A stretch of 64,000 nt of DNA from Sideroxydans sp. (GTDB lineage Bacteria; Pseudomonadota; Gammaproteobacteria; Burkholderiales; Gallionellaceae), in assembly GCA_028707175.1 (NCBI GenBank), contig JAQTUV010000004.1, positions 310,001 through 374,000 of the forward strand, read 5' to 3'. Each line of letters begins with the position of its first letter. Position 1 is the stretch's first letter. This document shows, in pieces, positions 55,543-64,000 of this stretch. Made by a program: the position numbers and the translations under genes. The notes under the pieces were generated by a model. That model did no database searches, was not told the origin of the DNA, and was given only the letters and a program-made list of their open reading frames with translations.

Positions 55543-57846
55543 TCACTTGAACAAACCGCCCAAGCCCTTCTTCAACTCAGCCTCTGCTTTGGCTTTTGCA
55601 GCGGCCTTTTGCGCCTCAATCTCTTGCTGAGCTTTCAGCTTAGCGGCATCTGTCGCAGCACTTACTTTTTGCTTCGCAGCATCCACTGCGGCAGCAGCTT
55701 GTTGCTTCGCCTCATCTGCAAGCATCGAGCCAAATTCGAGTTTGAATTTTAGGTCAGTGAAGAGGCCGCTCACACGCACGGGGACAGTCAATCCGCCCAC
55801 ATTGTCTTTGCCGCCTTGTCCTTCAGTCGTACTGGTGACGGTCGCCTTCACGAGGTAATCCAAACTATCGTTACCGACATTGATATCCCCCTTGCCGCCC
55901 ACACGAATGAATGGAGATTTCATGGACAAATCTTCGTTATGCGCCACACCGTTGCTGATTTTGAACGACGCTTTCAACTCACTGAAATCTGTCTTTTCGG
56001 CCGCATCTGCACCTTGAGTCTTATCGCCCCCTTTACCCACTTCGCGCACGCTCTTGGCAAGATTAATACCCTTCACTGCACCATCCGTAAGATTTACTGA
56101 CAAAGAACCATTCAACGCTTTCTTCAGCAGACTAACCATATTGCCTTGCGTGGTGACATTGATACCGACGCTGCCCTTACCGTTGACGAAATCCATATCC
56201 AACGCATCTTTCAGCAGCGGGCCGATTTCAATCGCGTTCAATTTTGCATTCACCGCAAACGCAGGTTGCGCCTTATTCGCATCCACGCCGATATCACTCA
56301 AGATGCTACCGCCATACAAGTTGGCTGATAAGGGCGCAACTTTAACCACGCCATCTTTCGCCTTCACATCAACGCGCAATTGATTCACTTTCACATTCGC
56401 CGCTTTGAGTGCGCCAACGCGCAAGCTACCCTCGATGTTGAGGGGCTTCAGCGCGGTCAGATCGAATGGCTGCTCTGGTTCAGTAGATTTTTCTTTTTTC
56501 GCGCCATCGCTCTTAGGCATGTACAGATCGGCATCGAACTGGTCGATCTCCAAGTCATAACGAATCGCAGGAGCGGCAAAATTCGTCATGCCCAACTTAG
56601 CTTTGATCTGACTTTGCAACAACCCACCCGCTAGATTCGCTTGGACACTCTGACGCCCCAAGTCCGCTTGCACACTGCCCTTCAATTCGCTGCTCACACT
56701 CTTGCCGGGCAACTGATCGCCTGTCGCATTCAATGCGATGACGAGATCAGACAGATTGAATTGTTGCGTTTTCAGATTGGCGGCCACGGGAGTGGAGAGT
56801 TTCAATTTAAAAGCTTGCTCCGGCTGCTTCACATCCACGTTCAGCGTGAGATTGCTCAACTTGAACGTCTCCATATCGCCCTTGACTGAAGGCAAGGTCA
56901 TCGCTGCCACCACATTGCCAAACGCTGCGTCCAACTGCGCATTCAACGCGATGCCATCCACCGCGATATCGTTCTTCACCATGCTCAACGCGGGCGCATC
57001 CAACTTGGCATCAAACTTATCTTTACCCTTCAGACCACTTGCCGTGAACACGAACTTCTTCGCGGAATAATTCTGCTCACCCAGATTGGCATCCGCATCC
57101 AAACCCAATTTCACCACCAGGTCAGTGATATCGAGTACCGCGCCTTTTGCCTGCACATCCAAGCCTTGAACTTGATAGATGTTCTTATCCAAATCGAAGG
57201 TCAGCGTCGTCTTCAACTGCGTTTCAATATCCACTTTAGGTTGGTTCGCCAAAATGTGCGCGGCTAACTCGATCTTGCTCGGCACACCGTTAGCAATACG
57301 CCCCGTGTGCAGACTGAAATCTTTCACACTGTACTGCGCGCCCGTTGCCTCATCGCGATAAGCAAACTCGGTATCGTCGATACGCACAGAAGCTACGTCG
57401 AATTTGATTGGCGAGGAAGCCTCTTTAGCTTGTTCTGGCTCTGCGCTCTTGCTCAACAAGTCATCCAGATTGCTTGTGCCATCTTTATATTTGATGATTT
57501 GCGCCTTCACGCCTTTCACCATCACTTCATCCACCACCACCTGCTTCGCCAACAAGGGCATGAACGCCAGTGAGACGCGCGCCTCACCGATAGCCGCAAA
57601 TTCTTGCTCACTCTTAAATTCAGACAGAGACACTTGGCCCAGGCTCGCGCCGATGTTAGGGAAGAAGAACAGCTTGATATCACCGTCCAATTTCAGCGTA
57701 CGCTGCTTGCTGTCTTTTACTGCTTGGATGATTTGCGGCTTATACGAATTAGGATCAAACGTCAGCGCCACATAAGTAACCGACCCCGCCAACAAAACCA
57801 CCACACCACCGAAGGACATCAAGCCATATTTAAGATATTTATTCAT
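55543..57846 (-). CDS. AsmA family protein
   Basis: A 767-residue protein from ATG 57846. One N-terminal helix (about 5-27) is followed by a long beta-rich periplasmic region with an AsmA-type N-terminal motif (FDPNSYKPQIIQAVKDSKQRTLKLDGDIKL) and C-terminal AsmA_2-like segments (LNGSLSVNLTDGAVKGINLAK and SMKSPFIRVGGKGDINVG). AsmA-like proteins are thought to form grooves that carry phospholipids to the outer membrane. The last about 80 residues are an Ala/Lys/Gln-rich helix, probably a coiled coil. Directly downstream lies mutY. Confidence 0.9.
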   Translation of the reverse strand: MNKYLKYGLMSFGGVVVLLAGSVTYVALTFDPNSYKPQIIQAVKDSKQRTLKLDGDIKLFFFPNIGASLGQVSLSEFKSEQEFAAIGEARVSLAFMPLLAKQVVVDEVMVKGVKAQIIKYKDGTSNLDDLLSKSAEPEQAKEASSPIKFDVASVRIDDTEFAYRDEATGAQYSVKDFSLHTGRIANGVPSKIELAAHILANQPKVDIETQLKTTLTFDLDKNIYQVQGLDVQAKGAVLDITDLVVKLGLDADANLGEQNYSAKKFVFTASGLKGKDKFDAKLDAPALSMVKNDIAVDGIALNAQLDAAFGNVVAAMTLPSVKGDMETFKLSNLTLNVDVKQPEQAFKLKLSTPVAANLKTQQFNLSDLVIALNATGDQLPGKSVSSELKGSVQADLGRQSVQANLAGGLLQSQIKAKLGMTNFAAPAIRYDLEIDQFDADLYMPKSDGAKKEKSTEPEQPFDLTALKPLNIEGSLRVGALKAANVKVNQLRVDVKAKDGVVKVAPLSANLYGGSILSDIGVDANKAQPAFAVNAKLNAIEIGPLLKDALDMDFVNGKGSVGINVTTQGNMVSLLKKALNGSLSVNLTDGAVKGINLAKSVREVGKGGDKTQGADAAEKTDFSELKASFKISNGVAHNEDLSMKSPFIRVGGKGDINVGNDSLDYLVKATVTSTTEGQGGKDNVGGLTVPVRVSGLFTDLKFKLEFGSMLADEAKQQAAAAVDAAKQKVSAATDAAKLKAQQEIEAQKAAAKAKAEAELKKGLGGLFK

Positions 57847-57929
57847 ATGCACACCTATTTTCAGACAATTCGTCAATTATAAACGACACGCCCGCCAGCT
57901 CGGAACATACCGTGAACAGGGTGAACATT

Positions 57930-58029
57930 GTGTAGGTAAGTGTCGGAGTAAATCCCGACCTACGGGTGAAGATTTTGTAGGTCAGGCTTCAGCCTGATAG
58001 CCCCGCGTCGAACTCAAGCCAGACCTATA
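57930..58029. repeat. degenerate palindromic intergenic repeats, same family as at 43114
   Basis: Between the AsmA-like start and the radical SAM stop lie palindromes such as GTAGGTCAGGCTTCAGCCTGA and a GTCGG...CCCGACCTAC pair. They share the core GTAGGTCxGGCT with the cluster near 43.2 kb and look like a dispersed element. Confidence 0.6.
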
Positions 58030-58037
58030 ACAAAAAA

Positions 58038-59105
58038 TTAAAACAAACTCTGCTGCCCACTCAGATTAGGCCTAGTAAATTTGCGTGTATCAAGCGGCAC
58101 GCGCTCACCTTGGTTCAACCCCAAGCGCTCACACGCCAACTGAAAACGTTTCGCTAGTAATTCTGCAAATAAACCCTTACCCCTGAAGCGCGATCCAAAT
58201 TCGGCATCATTTTCTTTACCCTCGCGCATGTCACGCAAGCGGCTCATCACATGCTCCGCCTTCAACGGGTAATGCACTGCGAGCCAATCTTTGAACAAGT
58301 CTTTCACCTCATAGGGCAGTCGTAGCAAAACATAATTCGCTGAACGCGCGCCATGCTCACACGCCGCCTGCAAAATATTTTCTAATTCTGCATCCGTCAG
58401 AAAAGGAATCACCGGCGCCACCATCACAGCGCAAGGCACACCCGCATCATTCAACGTCTGGATGGTGCGTAACCTGCGCTGCGGTGATGCCGCACGGGGT
58501 TCCAGTTTGCGTGCCACCTCTGTATCCAAGGTGGTCACCGTTATGATGACCTGCACTAAATTATCCCGCGCCATCTGCGTGAGTAAGTCAAGGTCGCGCT
58601 CAATCAGCGCAGACTTGGTCACGATGGAGAACGGATGCTTGCTCTCCGCCAGCACCTCTAATATCTGCCGCGTGATCTGCCAATCTCGCTCGATAGGTTG
58701 GTAATGATCGGTGTTCGCCCCCAAAGCGATGGGAGAGCAAACATAAGAAGGTTTCGCCAACTCCGCACGCAACAACTTCGCCGCATCCGGCTTGGCAAAC
58801 AACTTAGATTCAAAATCTAATCCCGGCGAAAGATTCAGGTAGGCATGCGAAGGTCGGGCATAACAATAGATGCAACCATGCTCACAACCGCGATAGGCAT
58901 TCAATGAATATTCGAATGGTAGGTCGGGCGAATCGTGGCGCACGATGATGCTCTTCGCCTTCTCCACCGTCACCGTGGTCTTGAACGGCGGCAGCGCTTC
59001 TTCGGGCGTATTCCAACCATCCTCCACACGCTCACGCGCCACCGCCTCGAAGCGCCCTTCGATCTGCAACGTCGCGCCACGGCCTTTTGTTATTTCGTGT
59101 TTCAC
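58038..59105 (-). CDS. PA0069-family radical SAM protein (SplB-like)
   Basis: A 355-residue radical SAM protein. The cluster motif is CEHGCIYCYARPSHAYL, i.e. Cx3Cx2C. It continues GLDFESKLFAKPDAAKLLR and GANTDHYQPIERDWQITRQILE, as in the PA0069/SplB-like group. The C-terminal half has the family MVAPVIPFLTDAELENIL and YVLLRLPYEVKDLF. The substrate is unknown; similarity to spore photoproduct lyase does not imply DNA repair here. Confidence 0.9.
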   Translation of the reverse strand: MKHEITKGRGATLQIEGRFEAVARERVEDGWNTPEEALPPFKTTVTVEKAKSIIVRHDSPDLPFEYSLNAYRGCEHGCIYCYARPSHAYLNLSPGLDFESKLFAKPDAAKLLRAELAKPSYVCSPIALGANTDHYQPIERDWQITRQILEVLAESKHPFSIVTKSALIERDLDLLTQMARDNLVQVIITVTTLDTEVARKLEPRAASPQRRLRTIQTLNDAGVPCAVMVAPVIPFLTDAELENILQAACEHGARSANYVLLRLPYEVKDLFKDWLAVHYPLKAEHVMSRLRDMREGKENDAEFGSRFRGKGLFAELLAKRFQLACERLGLNQGERVPLDTRKFTRPNLSGQQSLF

Positions 59106-59133
59106 AATACGAATCTAGCGTACACGCAACGGC

Positions 59134-59517
59134 CTAAATCTCATCACCGTTTTCGTCCAAATAAAATTCGTTCAGGGCGCGTTCCACCTCGGCCATATGC
59201 GTCAACACCGGCCCACCGCCCATCATGATGCCGATAGCACAAACCTCCATGATCTCTTCTAGCGTGACACCTGCCTGCTTACAGGAGCGGATATGTAACG
59301 CAATACAGTAATGACATTGCTGCGTCATCGCCATACCCAACGCAATACGCTCTTTTTCCTTTTTATCCAGCACACCCGGCAACATCGCTTCCGCCATAAA
59401 GGCTTGCACCTTACCCATCAACTTGGGCTTGTATTCCGTGATCAGTTGCAACCCTCGGTGTGCATGTTCAAGCACCTTGCGTTCACTATCCGAGCCTTTT
59501 GTTTTTTTAGCCGCCAT
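59134..59517 (-). CDS. carboxymuconolactone decarboxylase/AhpD-like protein
   Basis: A 127-residue all-helical protein with the AhpD-type redox motif CHYCIALH near 64-71, preceded by a conserved glutamate region (KKEKERIALGMAMTQ), and followed by GVTLEEIMEVCAIGIMMGGGPVLTH. Such stand-alone domains are probable peroxidase or thiol-redox partners. The product is Lys-rich at the N-terminus, without a signal peptide. Confidence 0.87.
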   Translation of the reverse strand: MAAKKTKGSDSERKVLEHAHRGLQLITEYKPKLMGKVQAFMAEAMLPGVLDKKEKERIALGMAMTQQCHYCIALHIRSCKQAGVTLEEIMEVCAIGIMMGGGPVLTHMAEVERALNEFYLDENGDEI

Positions 59518-59717
59518 AACATCTCCAGTTCTTCATTAAATTGAAAGCCAACACACCGTTTGATTTACTCGCTCCCCATTCTAGACCTCTGTAGCAGTAG
59601 ATACTGTCAATGATGCACTATAAGTTTATGAGTGAATCACATTGGATGCTTTGAATGTATTGCAGGCATTTATGGGAGTCGTTACAGTGATTGCCGCGAT
59701 TAGAACAGAAATATCTT

Positions 59718-60011
59718 ATGAAAATCTTCATAGTGACTATTGGGCTATTTATCTCTTGGGCTGCACACGCACAAGACCTCAAATGCCAAATGTTGGAACA
59801 GATCATCCTGCGGCAACAAGGACTTTCGGAAACAGACGCATGCCATCAGATGTATGTGGATTGCCTCAATCGCCCCAAGCCCGAGAAAGACCCGATCCGC
59901 AAATCCAGATGTATGGAACTCGTTTACTGTGGCGCGAGATGGTGGACACCCTCACCTCATCAACGATCCAGCGCTTCCAACATCGAACTGTTCAAACAAG
60001 ACTGCGAGTGA
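59718..60011 (+). CDS. small secreted cysteine-rich protein, function unknown
   Basis: A 97-residue product from ATG 59718: MKIFIVTIGLFISWAAHA is a clear signal peptide, cleaved after AHA. The mature protein has six cysteines, an even number, suggesting disulfides in the periplasm. I do not recognise a family. The plus-strand DUF4442 gene follows 25 bases later. Upstream, 59518-59717 shows no other gene. Confidence 0.62.
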   Translation: MKIFIVTIGLFISWAAHAQDLKCQMLEQIILRQQGLSETDACHQMYVDCLNRPKPEKDPIRKSRCMELVYCGARWWTPSPHQRSSASNIELFKQDCE

Positions 60012-60036
60012 TCGCATCACACAAAGGCCCAGAAAC

Positions 60037-60528
60037 ATGAGCGGATTGCTCGGACTACTTAGCGACAAGACCCGCGAGACACTCTCGCTGTGTTGGTTCG
60101 GTCTCACCAAGATACCCGTGCTGTTCTACTTCGGCGTATCGGTGACCGAGATATCGAAAGAGCGCATGGTCGTGCGCATCCCCTTACGACGCAGAACGAA
60201 GAATCATCTCGGCTCCATGTACTTCGGCGCACTCTGCGCAGGGGCCGACTGTGCGGCTGGCGCATTCGCCATGCACCTCATCAAACAACAGCCCAAGCAC
60301 GTCTCACTCGTATTCAAAGACTTCAGTGCCGAGTTCCTCAAACGTGCGGAAGGCGATGTGGATTTTTGTTGTGCGCAAGGTAAAGAGATCGCCGAACTCG
60401 TCGCGCAAGCAGTGGCTTCGGATGAGCGTGTCGAACGCCAGCTGGATGTGATCGCCACCGTGCCATCGTTAAGTGATGAACCCGTCGCCAGATTCAAATT
60501 GACGCTGTCGTTGAAGCGGCGTGTTTGA
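60037..60528 (+). CDS. DUF4442 hot-dog fold protein (thioesterase-like)
   Basis: A 163-residue protein from ATG 60037. It shows the DUF4442 pattern VVRIPLRRRTKNHLGSMYFGALCAGADCAAG, where NHLGSMYFGAL corresponds to the hot-dog helix region of PaaI-like thioesterases. A later VSLVFKDFSAEFLKRAEGDV beta segment fits the fold. The substrate, probably an acyl-CoA or acyl carrier protein, is unknown. Upstream readings of the same frame are shadows of the small secreted protein. Confidence 0.8.
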   Translation: MSGLLGLLSDKTRETLSLCWFGLTKIPVLFYFGVSVTEISKERMVVRIPLRRRTKNHLGSMYFGALCAGADCAAGAFAMHLIKQQPKHVSLVFKDFSAEFLKRAEGDVDFCCAQGKEIAELVAQAVASDERVERQLDVIATVPSLSDEPVARFKLTLSLKRRV

Positions 60529-60674
60529 CTCTGTCCTCACGAATAAATACCAACTATTTTTTATAACTATTCCATCTCAAACCAAACAATTTTTTATTGC
60601 TTAAGGCACAATACCGCCGCACAAAAATTGCACGATCCCATTTCTTCAATAGTCCAAGATCGCTGGGAGGCGGA

Positions 60675-62219
60675 ATGAATAAAGAAGAAGAGTTGTTAGC
60701 CATCCGAAAGCTGGTTTATGAGCTCACGATCGCAAGCAATCTCAATAGCGACCTAGATTCATTATTGGCGCACATGTTCTCCATGCTGGGTAGCGTACCC
60801 GACCTCCCCCTGCAGCAGCGCGGCGTCATCCTGTTGCTCAATCCGCGCGGTCAATATTTTCAAATCGCCCAGTTCGGAGTCTCTCCTGCTTGGGAAAAAC
60901 CTGCCTCTTGGAATTCTGATTCACTCAAAAATCGCACAGTAGCCAAACACTGCCTGATCGAAGACATCTTACTGGGCGGTGATTCCACCTTGACCCGCAT
61001 GGTGTTATTGCCTTTGCACATCAGCAACAACGGGGTCGGCTACGTTGCTCTATGCATCTCGCCCGACTATACGATGGGCTCGATACATGCCGACTTCTTT
61101 AACGACCTCGCACGAGCCTTATCCGGCTTGGTTCAGCGCGCATTGATCAACGAGACATTGTGCGTGCGCGAACTCGAACTGGAAGAAGCGCGTGCGGAAG
61201 CGATCCGCAGCTTGGGTATCGCCTCCGAATACCGCGACAATGAGACCGGCTGGCACATCATGCGCATGACCAACTTTGCGCTCGCCATCGCCAAAGCGAT
61301 GCGCCTCCCCGAAGAACAGCGCGATCTCCTTGTCGTAGCGGCTCCCATGCACGATGTCGGCAAGATCGGTATCGCCGATTCAGTCTTACTCAAGCCCGGA
61401 AAGCTGACACCCGAAGAATTCGAGATCATGAAGGGACACGCGAGTATCGGTGCCAAGATATTAGATGGGAAAGATTCACTCATCGTCGCCGCCCGCGAAA
61501 TCGCCAACTCACATCACGAACGCTGGGATGGCAAGGGATATCCCAATGGACTCGCAGGAGAAGCTATCCCCTTGCTGGCACGTATCTGCGCAGTCGCCGA
61601 TGTATTTGATGCACTCACCTCGACGCGCCCCTACAAACAACCGTGGACAGTGGATGCCGCCTACGATTGGGTCATCTCCGAATCGGGAAAACATTTTGAT
61701 CCAGCCATCGTCAGCGCCTTCAGCGAAGCGATGCCTGAAATATTGCGAATCCGCGAACTCTACCGCGACGACATCATCGATCCCAAACAAGTCCTGACCT
61801 TACCCCCCATCCGGCGGCGCGAGAACGTATGGATAACTTGGGATGACGAATTAGATATCGGCATCGACATCATCGACGAACATCACCGTTATCTGTTCGA
61901 CTTGATCAACGACCTGCATGCCGTCATCGTGAACAAACGCGGCACTCGACAAGTGGCTCGCCTGATCAAATCACTAGATGCCTACGCCAAAGTACATTTC
62001 CGCGCTGAAGAACAGATGATGGAGCACTATGGATATGCGGGGATGGGGAGGCAACTAAAACAGCACCACGCCTTCGAAGCAAAGATCGCAGAGTTCTATG
62101 ACGAATTGCACGTGAACCCTTTGGTCGCGCAGTTCGACGTTCTCTCGTATATGAAAGATTGGCTCATCCACCATATCAATGTGGAAGATATCCAGTTGAT
62201 CAGCTTGGCTAAGAAGTAA
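60675..62219 (+). CDS. HD-GYP phosphodiesterase with N-terminal GAF-like and C-terminal hemerythrin domains
   Basis: A 514-residue cytoplasmic protein; ATG 60675 follows a strong GGGAGGCGGA ribosome site. Residues about 1-165 look like a GAF sensor. The HD-GYP domain (about 195-375) has the metal motif HDVGKIG, HASIGAKIL, HHERWDGKGYPNGLAGEAIP with the GYP signature, and ADVFDALTS. A C-terminal hemerythrin domain (about 390-510) has the non-heme diiron ligand pattern: DEHHRYLFDLIN, HFRAEEQMME, KQHHAFEAKI and WLIHHINVED. The combination suggests cyclic-di-GMP hydrolysis gated by oxygen or redox state. It is monocistronic. Confidence 0.9.
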   Translation: MNKEEELLAIRKLVYELTIASNLNSDLDSLLAHMFSMLGSVPDLPLQQRGVILLLNPRGQYFQIAQFGVSPAWEKPASWNSDSLKNRTVAKHCLIEDILLGGDSTLTRMVLLPLHISNNGVGYVALCISPDYTMGSIHADFFNDLARALSGLVQRALINETLCVRELELEEARAEAIRSLGIASEYRDNETGWHIMRMTNFALAIAKAMRLPEEQRDLLVVAAPMHDVGKIGIADSVLLKPGKLTPEEFEIMKGHASIGAKILDGKDSLIVAAREIANSHHERWDGKGYPNGLAGEAIPLLARICAVADVFDALTSTRPYKQPWTVDAAYDWVISESGKHFDPAIVSAFSEAMPEILRIRELYRDDIIDPKQVLTLPPIRRRENVWITWDDELDIGIDIIDEHHRYLFDLINDLHAVIVNKRGTRQVARLIKSLDAYAKVHFRAEEQMMEHYGYAGMGRQLKQHHAFEAKIAEFYDELHVNPLVAQFDVLSYMKDWLIHHINVEDIQLISLAKK

Positions 62220-62428
62220 TGTGGGATTTTGTAGCTACAAGATAAATAGAGCGCCGTACCGGGCGAGCAACATTGGACTGAGTTGTTGTTTCATGTTGAG
62301 CTAGTCCAACTCCTTCGCAAAAAATCAAACTGGCAATACACGCTGCTGCATCTCCCTGTTGAATCCGAACCGAACTGCTGGCATTCAATTTGCATCTGCT
62401 AGAACTCTGCTGTTCAACCGCAAAGATC

Positions 62429-63289
62429 ATGAGCGAAAAACTGAGCCAACTGATGTCGCTACAACTTCATCCCGATCTGGGCATATTGCGCATAGCCGCG
62501 CTGGCGGCGAGTCAAGGTAGGGAGTTGGATGAAGAGACTCAGGGCTTGATGTTGCTGCAAGTGAGTGCTGGGGTGCTGCGTGATTTATCGCCCACTGCGG
62601 CATGGCAAGAGTTGCTGTCGGGCCTGATGGCTGAGACACCATCCCGCATGTTGAGCGCTCTGCACAATTGCGGCGCGCTGGCTGAAGTATTACCCGAGGT
62701 TGCCGCTTTGTTCGGTGTGCAACAAATCGCCAGTGATCCGCAGCAAGTTGACATTGGTTGCCATCTGTTACGCGTACTGGACGAGACGGCGCGTTGTCAT
62801 GCCCCGTTGCCAGTGCGCTTTGCGGCACTGGTGATAAACGTTGGCAAATCCGACTCTCCGCCCGAACACTTGCCGGTGCACTATCGCCATATCGAACGCG
62901 GACATCCGCGCATCGAGCAAATCTGCGCGCGCTTTGGTGTGCCGCAAGATTGCCGCGAGCTGGCGCTGTTGGCACTGGCTGAATGCGAACGCGTGCATCG
63001 CGTGACGGAAGTGCGCGCCGGTCCAGTGGCGGCCATGTTGCAACGATTGGGCGCTTTCGCCGATACGGCTCGCTTCGAGCAATTGCTGTTGCTGTGCGCC
63101 TGCGACTACCGCGCCTATCCCGGATTGGACGGGAAGGAATATCCCAAGGCCGAGTTGCTGCATGTCGCACTGCAAGCCTGCGCCGATATTGATGAAGCTG
63201 AATTCAGCGGCGACAGCTTGCAAGAGGCGCATGCGCTGGCAATCGCCGCAGCGTTTCGCTCGGAACGCTGGTCGGAGAGTCAGCCATGA
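62429..63289 (+). CDS. degenerate Cca-tail (tRNA nucleotidyltransferase C-terminal) protein lacking catalytic head and HD residues
   Basis: A 286-residue protein from ATG 62429. It aligns by eye with the C-terminal half of proteobacterial CCA-adding enzymes: LRIAALAASQGRELDEETQGLM, AWQELLSGLMAETPSRMLSALHNCGALAEVLPEVAALFGV, then CHLLRVLDETAR and PLPVRFAALVINVGKSDSP. In intact Cca the last block reads ALLHDLGK; here the His-Asp pair is replaced by Ile-Asn. The nucleotidyltransferase head (GSxxR, DxD) is absent. So it is neither a nucleotidyltransferase nor an HD phosphohydrolase as written, yet the frame is open and coupled to the next gene. A new RNA-binding or regulatory role, or early decay, are both possible. 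Confidence 0.75.
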   Translation: MSEKLSQLMSLQLHPDLGILRIAALAASQGRELDEETQGLMLLQVSAGVLRDLSPTAAWQELLSGLMAETPSRMLSALHNCGALAEVLPEVAALFGVQQIASDPQQVDIGCHLLRVLDETARCHAPLPVRFAALVINVGKSDSPPEHLPVHYRHIERGHPRIEQICARFGVPQDCRELALLALAECERVHRVTEVRAGPVAAMLQRLGAFADTARFEQLLLLCACDYRAYPGLDGKEYPKAELLHVALQACADIDEAEFSGDSLQEAHALAIAAAFRSERWSESQP

Positions 63290-63639
63290 AGCCCCGCGCA
63301 GCCGCAGACTATCCTGCCGCGCAATGGGCGCTTGAGGTCGGTTTCAATGTGGAGCAGGTGGACTGCACCACCACGGTGGTGCTAAAGATTCTGGACAATA
63401 AATGCAAGATGCTGCCGGGCGAGATGGCCGCCATATTGGCGATCTATGATGTTGTCTTCAACATGCCTACGCCCTTGTTCGGCAGTGAGGTGCATGAGGC
63501 AATCCACCTGATGCGCACTCAGCCCACGGACGAGACTCGGGATCGCATCCATCTGCTGCGCATTCAGGCCGAGGCCGCTATTCCCAAGCCGACGATGAAA
63601 AGTTACAAGGCATTTTTGCGCGATGGGTTGTTTGGTTGA
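63286..63639 (+). CDS. conserved-looking protein of unknown function, coupled to the Cca-tail gene
   Basis: A 117-residue soluble protein whose ATG overlaps the preceding stop (ATGA). It is mostly helical by composition (MLPGEMAAILAIYDVVFNM, VHEAIHLMR, TRDRIHLLRIQAEAAIP) with a single pair of Cys residues. I do not recognise a family. Coupling to the degenerate Cca protein suggests a shared function. Confidence 0.62.
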   Translation: MKPRAAADYPAAQWALEVGFNVEQVDCTTTVVLKILDNKCKMLPGEMAAILAIYDVVFNMPTPLFGSEVHEAIHLMRTQPTDETRDRIHLLRIQAEAAIPKPTMKSYKAFLRDGLFG

Positions 63640-63739
63640 AATCAAATAATTCCAACTCTATTTCAATACTTGAATTTACTCCCTTCCCCCGCAGGCGGGC
63701 GAGGGACTTCCGGTGGCATCCTACTTTTTTCATACTGGC

Positions 63740-64000
63740 TCAGTAGGCAGTTGGCTTTTCATAATCCAGCCCGCGAAATACCGAGCAACGTTTGAACGCA
63801 TCTAGGTCAGGCGGTAATTGTTTCTGGTGACAGTATTTCGCTACCAGTTTGGTCAGCCCCTTGATGTCGCGACCGGATGCGGCGGGAAAAAGATCGGCCA
63901 AGCGAAACAACAAATCATCATCCACCGCTAACTGGAATTGTTCTGTCATCACGCGCCAGATACGGCGTCTAGCCTCCGCTTCTGGGTGGTGATATTTGAT
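63740..64000 (-). CDS. C-terminal part of an AAA ATPase, truncated by the window edge
   Basis: The minus-strand frame is open from the right edge to the stop at 63740, giving 87 residues. YHHPEAEARRRIWRVM and LFPAASGRDIKGLTKLVAKYC resemble the lid region of AAA ATPases, where SGRDIKG is the sensor-2-like helix. The Walker motifs lie outside the window. The internal ATGs near 63952 are not the true start. The 100-base gap to the preceding gene shows only a GC-rich weak hairpin. Confidence 0.6.
   Translation of the reverse strand: MKYHHPEAEARRRIWRVMTEQFQLAVDDDLLFRLADLFPAASGRDIKGLTKLVAKYCHQKQLPPDLDAFKRCSVFRGLDYEKPTAY

Noticed and set aside
63680-63706. GC-rich hairpin between convergent genes
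   Set aside because: Stem is interrupted and lacks a T-run, so it is not supported as a terminator.

Overview
The window looks like a contiguous chromosomal segment of a betaproteobacterium. The gene orders kdsD-kdsC-lptC-lptA-lptB-rpoN-hpf-ptsN-hprK-rapZ, glyQ-glyS-gmhB-plsC and lysA-lptM-cyaY are typical of that class. A protein resembling Cyc2, a fused monoheme cytochrome-porin of neutrophilic iron oxidisers, hints at Nitrosomonadales/Gallionellaceae, but this is inference. There are no rRNA genes, CRISPR arrays, insertion sequences or prophage. One tRNA (elongator Met) is present.

Layout. 1-5.1 kb: end of an unknown gene, a CobW-family metal GTPase, a ZnuB-like metal ABC permease, aroE-mtgA and mgtE. 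5.2-7.2 kb (minus): an Ala/Lys/Pro repeat histone H1-like gene whose frame is broken as given, then lysA and lptM. 7.3-10.2 kb (plus): an unusual trio consisting of a frataxin-like domain fused through one membrane helix to a retropepsin-like aspartic protease, ordinary cyaY, and a BCS1-like AAA ATPase. 10.3-17.3 kb (minus): YgjP-type metallopeptidase, plsC, gmhB, glyS, glyQ, GIY-YIG protein, lnt. 17.4-19.3 kb (plus): cyclic-nucleotide-binding protein, MarC-family protein, pseudouridine synthase. 19.3-22.0 kb (minus): corC, ybeY, miaB, with phoH absent from its usual place. 22.2-22.7 kb: two tandem homologous 31-residue membrane peptides and tRNA-Met. 22.7-28.9 kb (minus): SPOR protein, coaX, birA, patatin, a small coiled-coil protein, maeB. 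29-33.3 kb: a 1416-residue seven-PAS GGDEF/EAL protein. 33.4-38.7 kb (minus): mqo and hrpA. 39-43 kb: Cyc2-like protein with an FNR-type site, an orphan histidine kinase, and a pilin behind a consensus sigma-54 promoter. 43.4-54.4 kb: a CPA2 antiporter, the LPS/sigma-54/PTS-Ntr block, a NusG_II/Gx pair and ubiX. 54.5-59.5 kb (minus): mutY, AsmA-like protein, radical SAM protein, AhpD-like protein. 59.7-64 kb: a small secreted protein, a DUF4442 protein, a GAF/HD-GYP/hemerythrin protein, a degenerate Cca-tail protein with a co-translated partner, and the 3' end of an AAA ATPase.

Themes. Envelope biogenesis dominates (KDO, heptose, Lpt, Lnt, PlsC, AsmA, MtgA). Cyclic-di-GMP turnover, a pilin and rpoN suggest surface or motility control. 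The frataxin/protease/BCS1 trio is the best candidate for an undescribed system. In mitochondria, frataxin supports Fe-S assembly and Bcs1 moves the folded Rieske Fe-S protein across a membrane. A membrane-tethered frataxin paralogue with a periplasmic protease next to CyaY and a BCS1-like ATPase therefore suggests a role in Fe-S or iron-protein maturation or quality control at the inner membrane. Domain calls come from motif recognition by eye; no database search was run.
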